From Actinomycetales bacterium (lineage in GTDB: Bacteria; Actinomycetota; Actinomycetes; S36-B12): a DNA stretch of 5,391 nt. Below the pieces are notes generated by a model. The model had not been told where the DNA came from and did not search any database. It was given only the letters and a program-made list of their open reading frames with translations. The translations under genes were made by a program, and so were the position numbers. This document shows positions 4,488 to 5,391 of the stretch, piece by piece. The DNA lies in contig JAFIHP010000403.1 in the NCBI GenBank assembly GCA_017849335.1, forward strand, positions 1 to 5,391, read 5' to 3'. Position 1 is the first letter of the stretch. The number at the start of each line of letters is the position of its first letter.

Positions 4488-5391
4488 TCACGACGACTGC
4501 GCGCGGGCAGTCACCCGCCCGAGCATCGTCGTCGTGATGAGCCCGAGCGCGGTGATCCCCGCGAGCCCGATCGCCATGATCCGCGCGGACTCCAGGAGCG
4601 TGTCCCCTACGGCCACGAGCACGCCGGTCAGCGCCGAGGCGATCGCGTACGCGATGAGCTGCGTCGTGCTGAGGGCCGACGCCGCCTTCGCCGCCTCGTC
4701 CTCGTCGTCCGACGCACCCAGAGCCGCGACGCTCAGGTGCGGGATGGCGCTGCCGATCGCCATGCCCGCGAGCACGAGCACCACCGCCCAGGCAAGCACG
4801 CGTCCGGGCGAGGCCTGCTCCACCAGGAGCCCGGCGAACGCGAGCAGCGCGAGCGTGAGGCCGAGCGGCGCGACCCGGATGGCGCGACGGGCCCGGCGCG
4901 GGTCGAAGCGGACGCTCACCAGCTGGGCGGTGACCCAGCCAAGCGAGATGCTCGCGCCGAGGAATCCGGCAAGGAACGGCGACAGTCCGCCCAGTCCCTG
5001 TCCGAACAGCGGGATGTAGGTCTCGGCGATGACGCCGGAGCACAACGCGGCCATCGTGAGGTAGATCCACTTGAGCGAGTTGCCGCGGCGGAACGCCAGG
5101 CGCGGCAGGACCGTCGCGCGGGCGCGAGACTCGACGACGAGGAAGACCCCGAGCAGGGCGGCACCGCCGACCAGGCAGGCCGCCGTCCGCCACCCGCGCT
5201 CGACCGTGGAGCCGACGCTGAACGCCGCCGCGGCGACCGTCAGCAACGTGAGGGACGCCAGCGGGAATCCTCCCCCTCGGGCGGGAGCACCCTGACGCGG
5301 CGGCAGATGACGTGCGGCGAGCGCGGCCAGGACGAGCGCCGCGACGACGAGGACCGCGAACGCACCGCGCCACGCGTGGAACTGGGCGAAG
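4488..5391 (-). CDS. MFS exporter, DHA2-like 14-helix type, C-terminal 300 residues (5' end outside the window)
   Basis: The visible part starts FAQFHAWRGAF, the W-R-G/x-A-F stretch typical of the entry to helix 6 in drug exporters. Nine hydrophobic segments follow at about residues 10-27, 43-62, 70-86, 108-127, 136-158, 172-190, 198-218, 240-262 and 268-289 of the visible part. One helix 6 plus eight more fits the 14-helix DHA2 (EmrB/QacA-like) layout. VVESRARATVLPRLAFRRGN (85-104) is the usual loop with an L-P motif after helix 8. There is an acidic loop, GASDDEDEAAKAA (225-237), before helix 13. Such proteins export drugs, metabolites or other small amphiphiles using the proton gradient; the substrate cannot be read from this fragment. 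The stop at 4488 is 22 bases before the flavin monooxygenase, suggesting an operon. The helix 1-5 half, with the proton-coupling motifs, is outside the window. Confidence 0.92.
   Translation of the reverse strand, partial: FAQFHAWRGAFAVLVVAALVLAALAARHLPPRQGAPARGGGFPLASLTLLTVAAAAFSVGSTVERGWRTAACLVGGAALLGVFLVVESRARATVLPRLAFRRGNSLKWIYLTMAALCSGVIAETYIPLFGQGLGGLSPFLAGFLGASISLGWVTAQLVSVRFDPRRARRAIRVAPLGLTLALLAFAGLLVEQASPGRVLAWAVVLVLAGMAIGSAIPHLSVAALGASDDEDEAAKAASALSTTQLIAYAIASALTGVLVAVGDTLLESARIMAIGLAGITALGLITTTMLGRVTARAQSS

Noticed and set aside
4462..5373. 303-codon minus-strand frame overlapping the exporter
   Set aside because: Arg/Gly-rich shadow in another frame; the frame ending at 4488 gives nine membrane helices.

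Overview
The window is GC-rich. Almost every convincing reading frame lies on the minus strand, so the genes are best read from right to left. A DUF222/13E12-type HNH endonuclease gene, GTG starts with strong Shine-Dalgarno (SD) sequences, and heavy use of G or C at third codon positions all point to an actinobacterium. A Micrococcales-type genome is a guess that cannot be confirmed here. Five protein genes are supported, two of them cut by the window edges. No tRNA, rRNA, CRISPR array or insertion sequence was seen, and no gene-free stretch exceeds about 160 bases.

Right part (5391 to 3422): the last nine transmembrane helices of a 14-helix DHA2-type major facilitator exporter are followed, 22 bases after its stop, by a complete luciferase-like flavin-dependent monooxygenase of the YhbW/MsnO8 type. 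The spacing and the SD inside the gap suggest one transcript. The substrates are unknown.

Middle part (3261 to 802): this is the most unusual section. Two consecutive paralogous genes encode proteins that begin with an Flp (type IVb) prepilin leader: Gly at the cleavage site, then Glu5-Tyr6 and a hydrophobic helix. Both are about 390 residues long, against the roughly 50-80 typical of Flp pilins. Each carries a secreted Cys-rich array of C-x(10-13)-C units, 11 in the first gene and 6 in the second, followed by a shared C-terminal beta-rich domain. The second also has a roughly 90-residue Gly/Ser/Pro linker between the membrane helix and the Cys array. The first contains a recent 111-base internal duplication. 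They look like modular surface adhesins or minor pilins built on a pilin anchor. No assembly ATPase, platform protein or prepilin peptidase is encoded here, so the machinery must be elsewhere or absent.

Left part (713 to 1): the N-terminal 237 codons of a DUF222 (13E12 family) HNH endonuclease-type gene run off the window. Its GTG start lies inside a GTAC-N4-GTAC dyad that resembles an actinobacterial LexA/SOS box. This fits the known DNA-damage control of several mycobacterial 13E12 genes.
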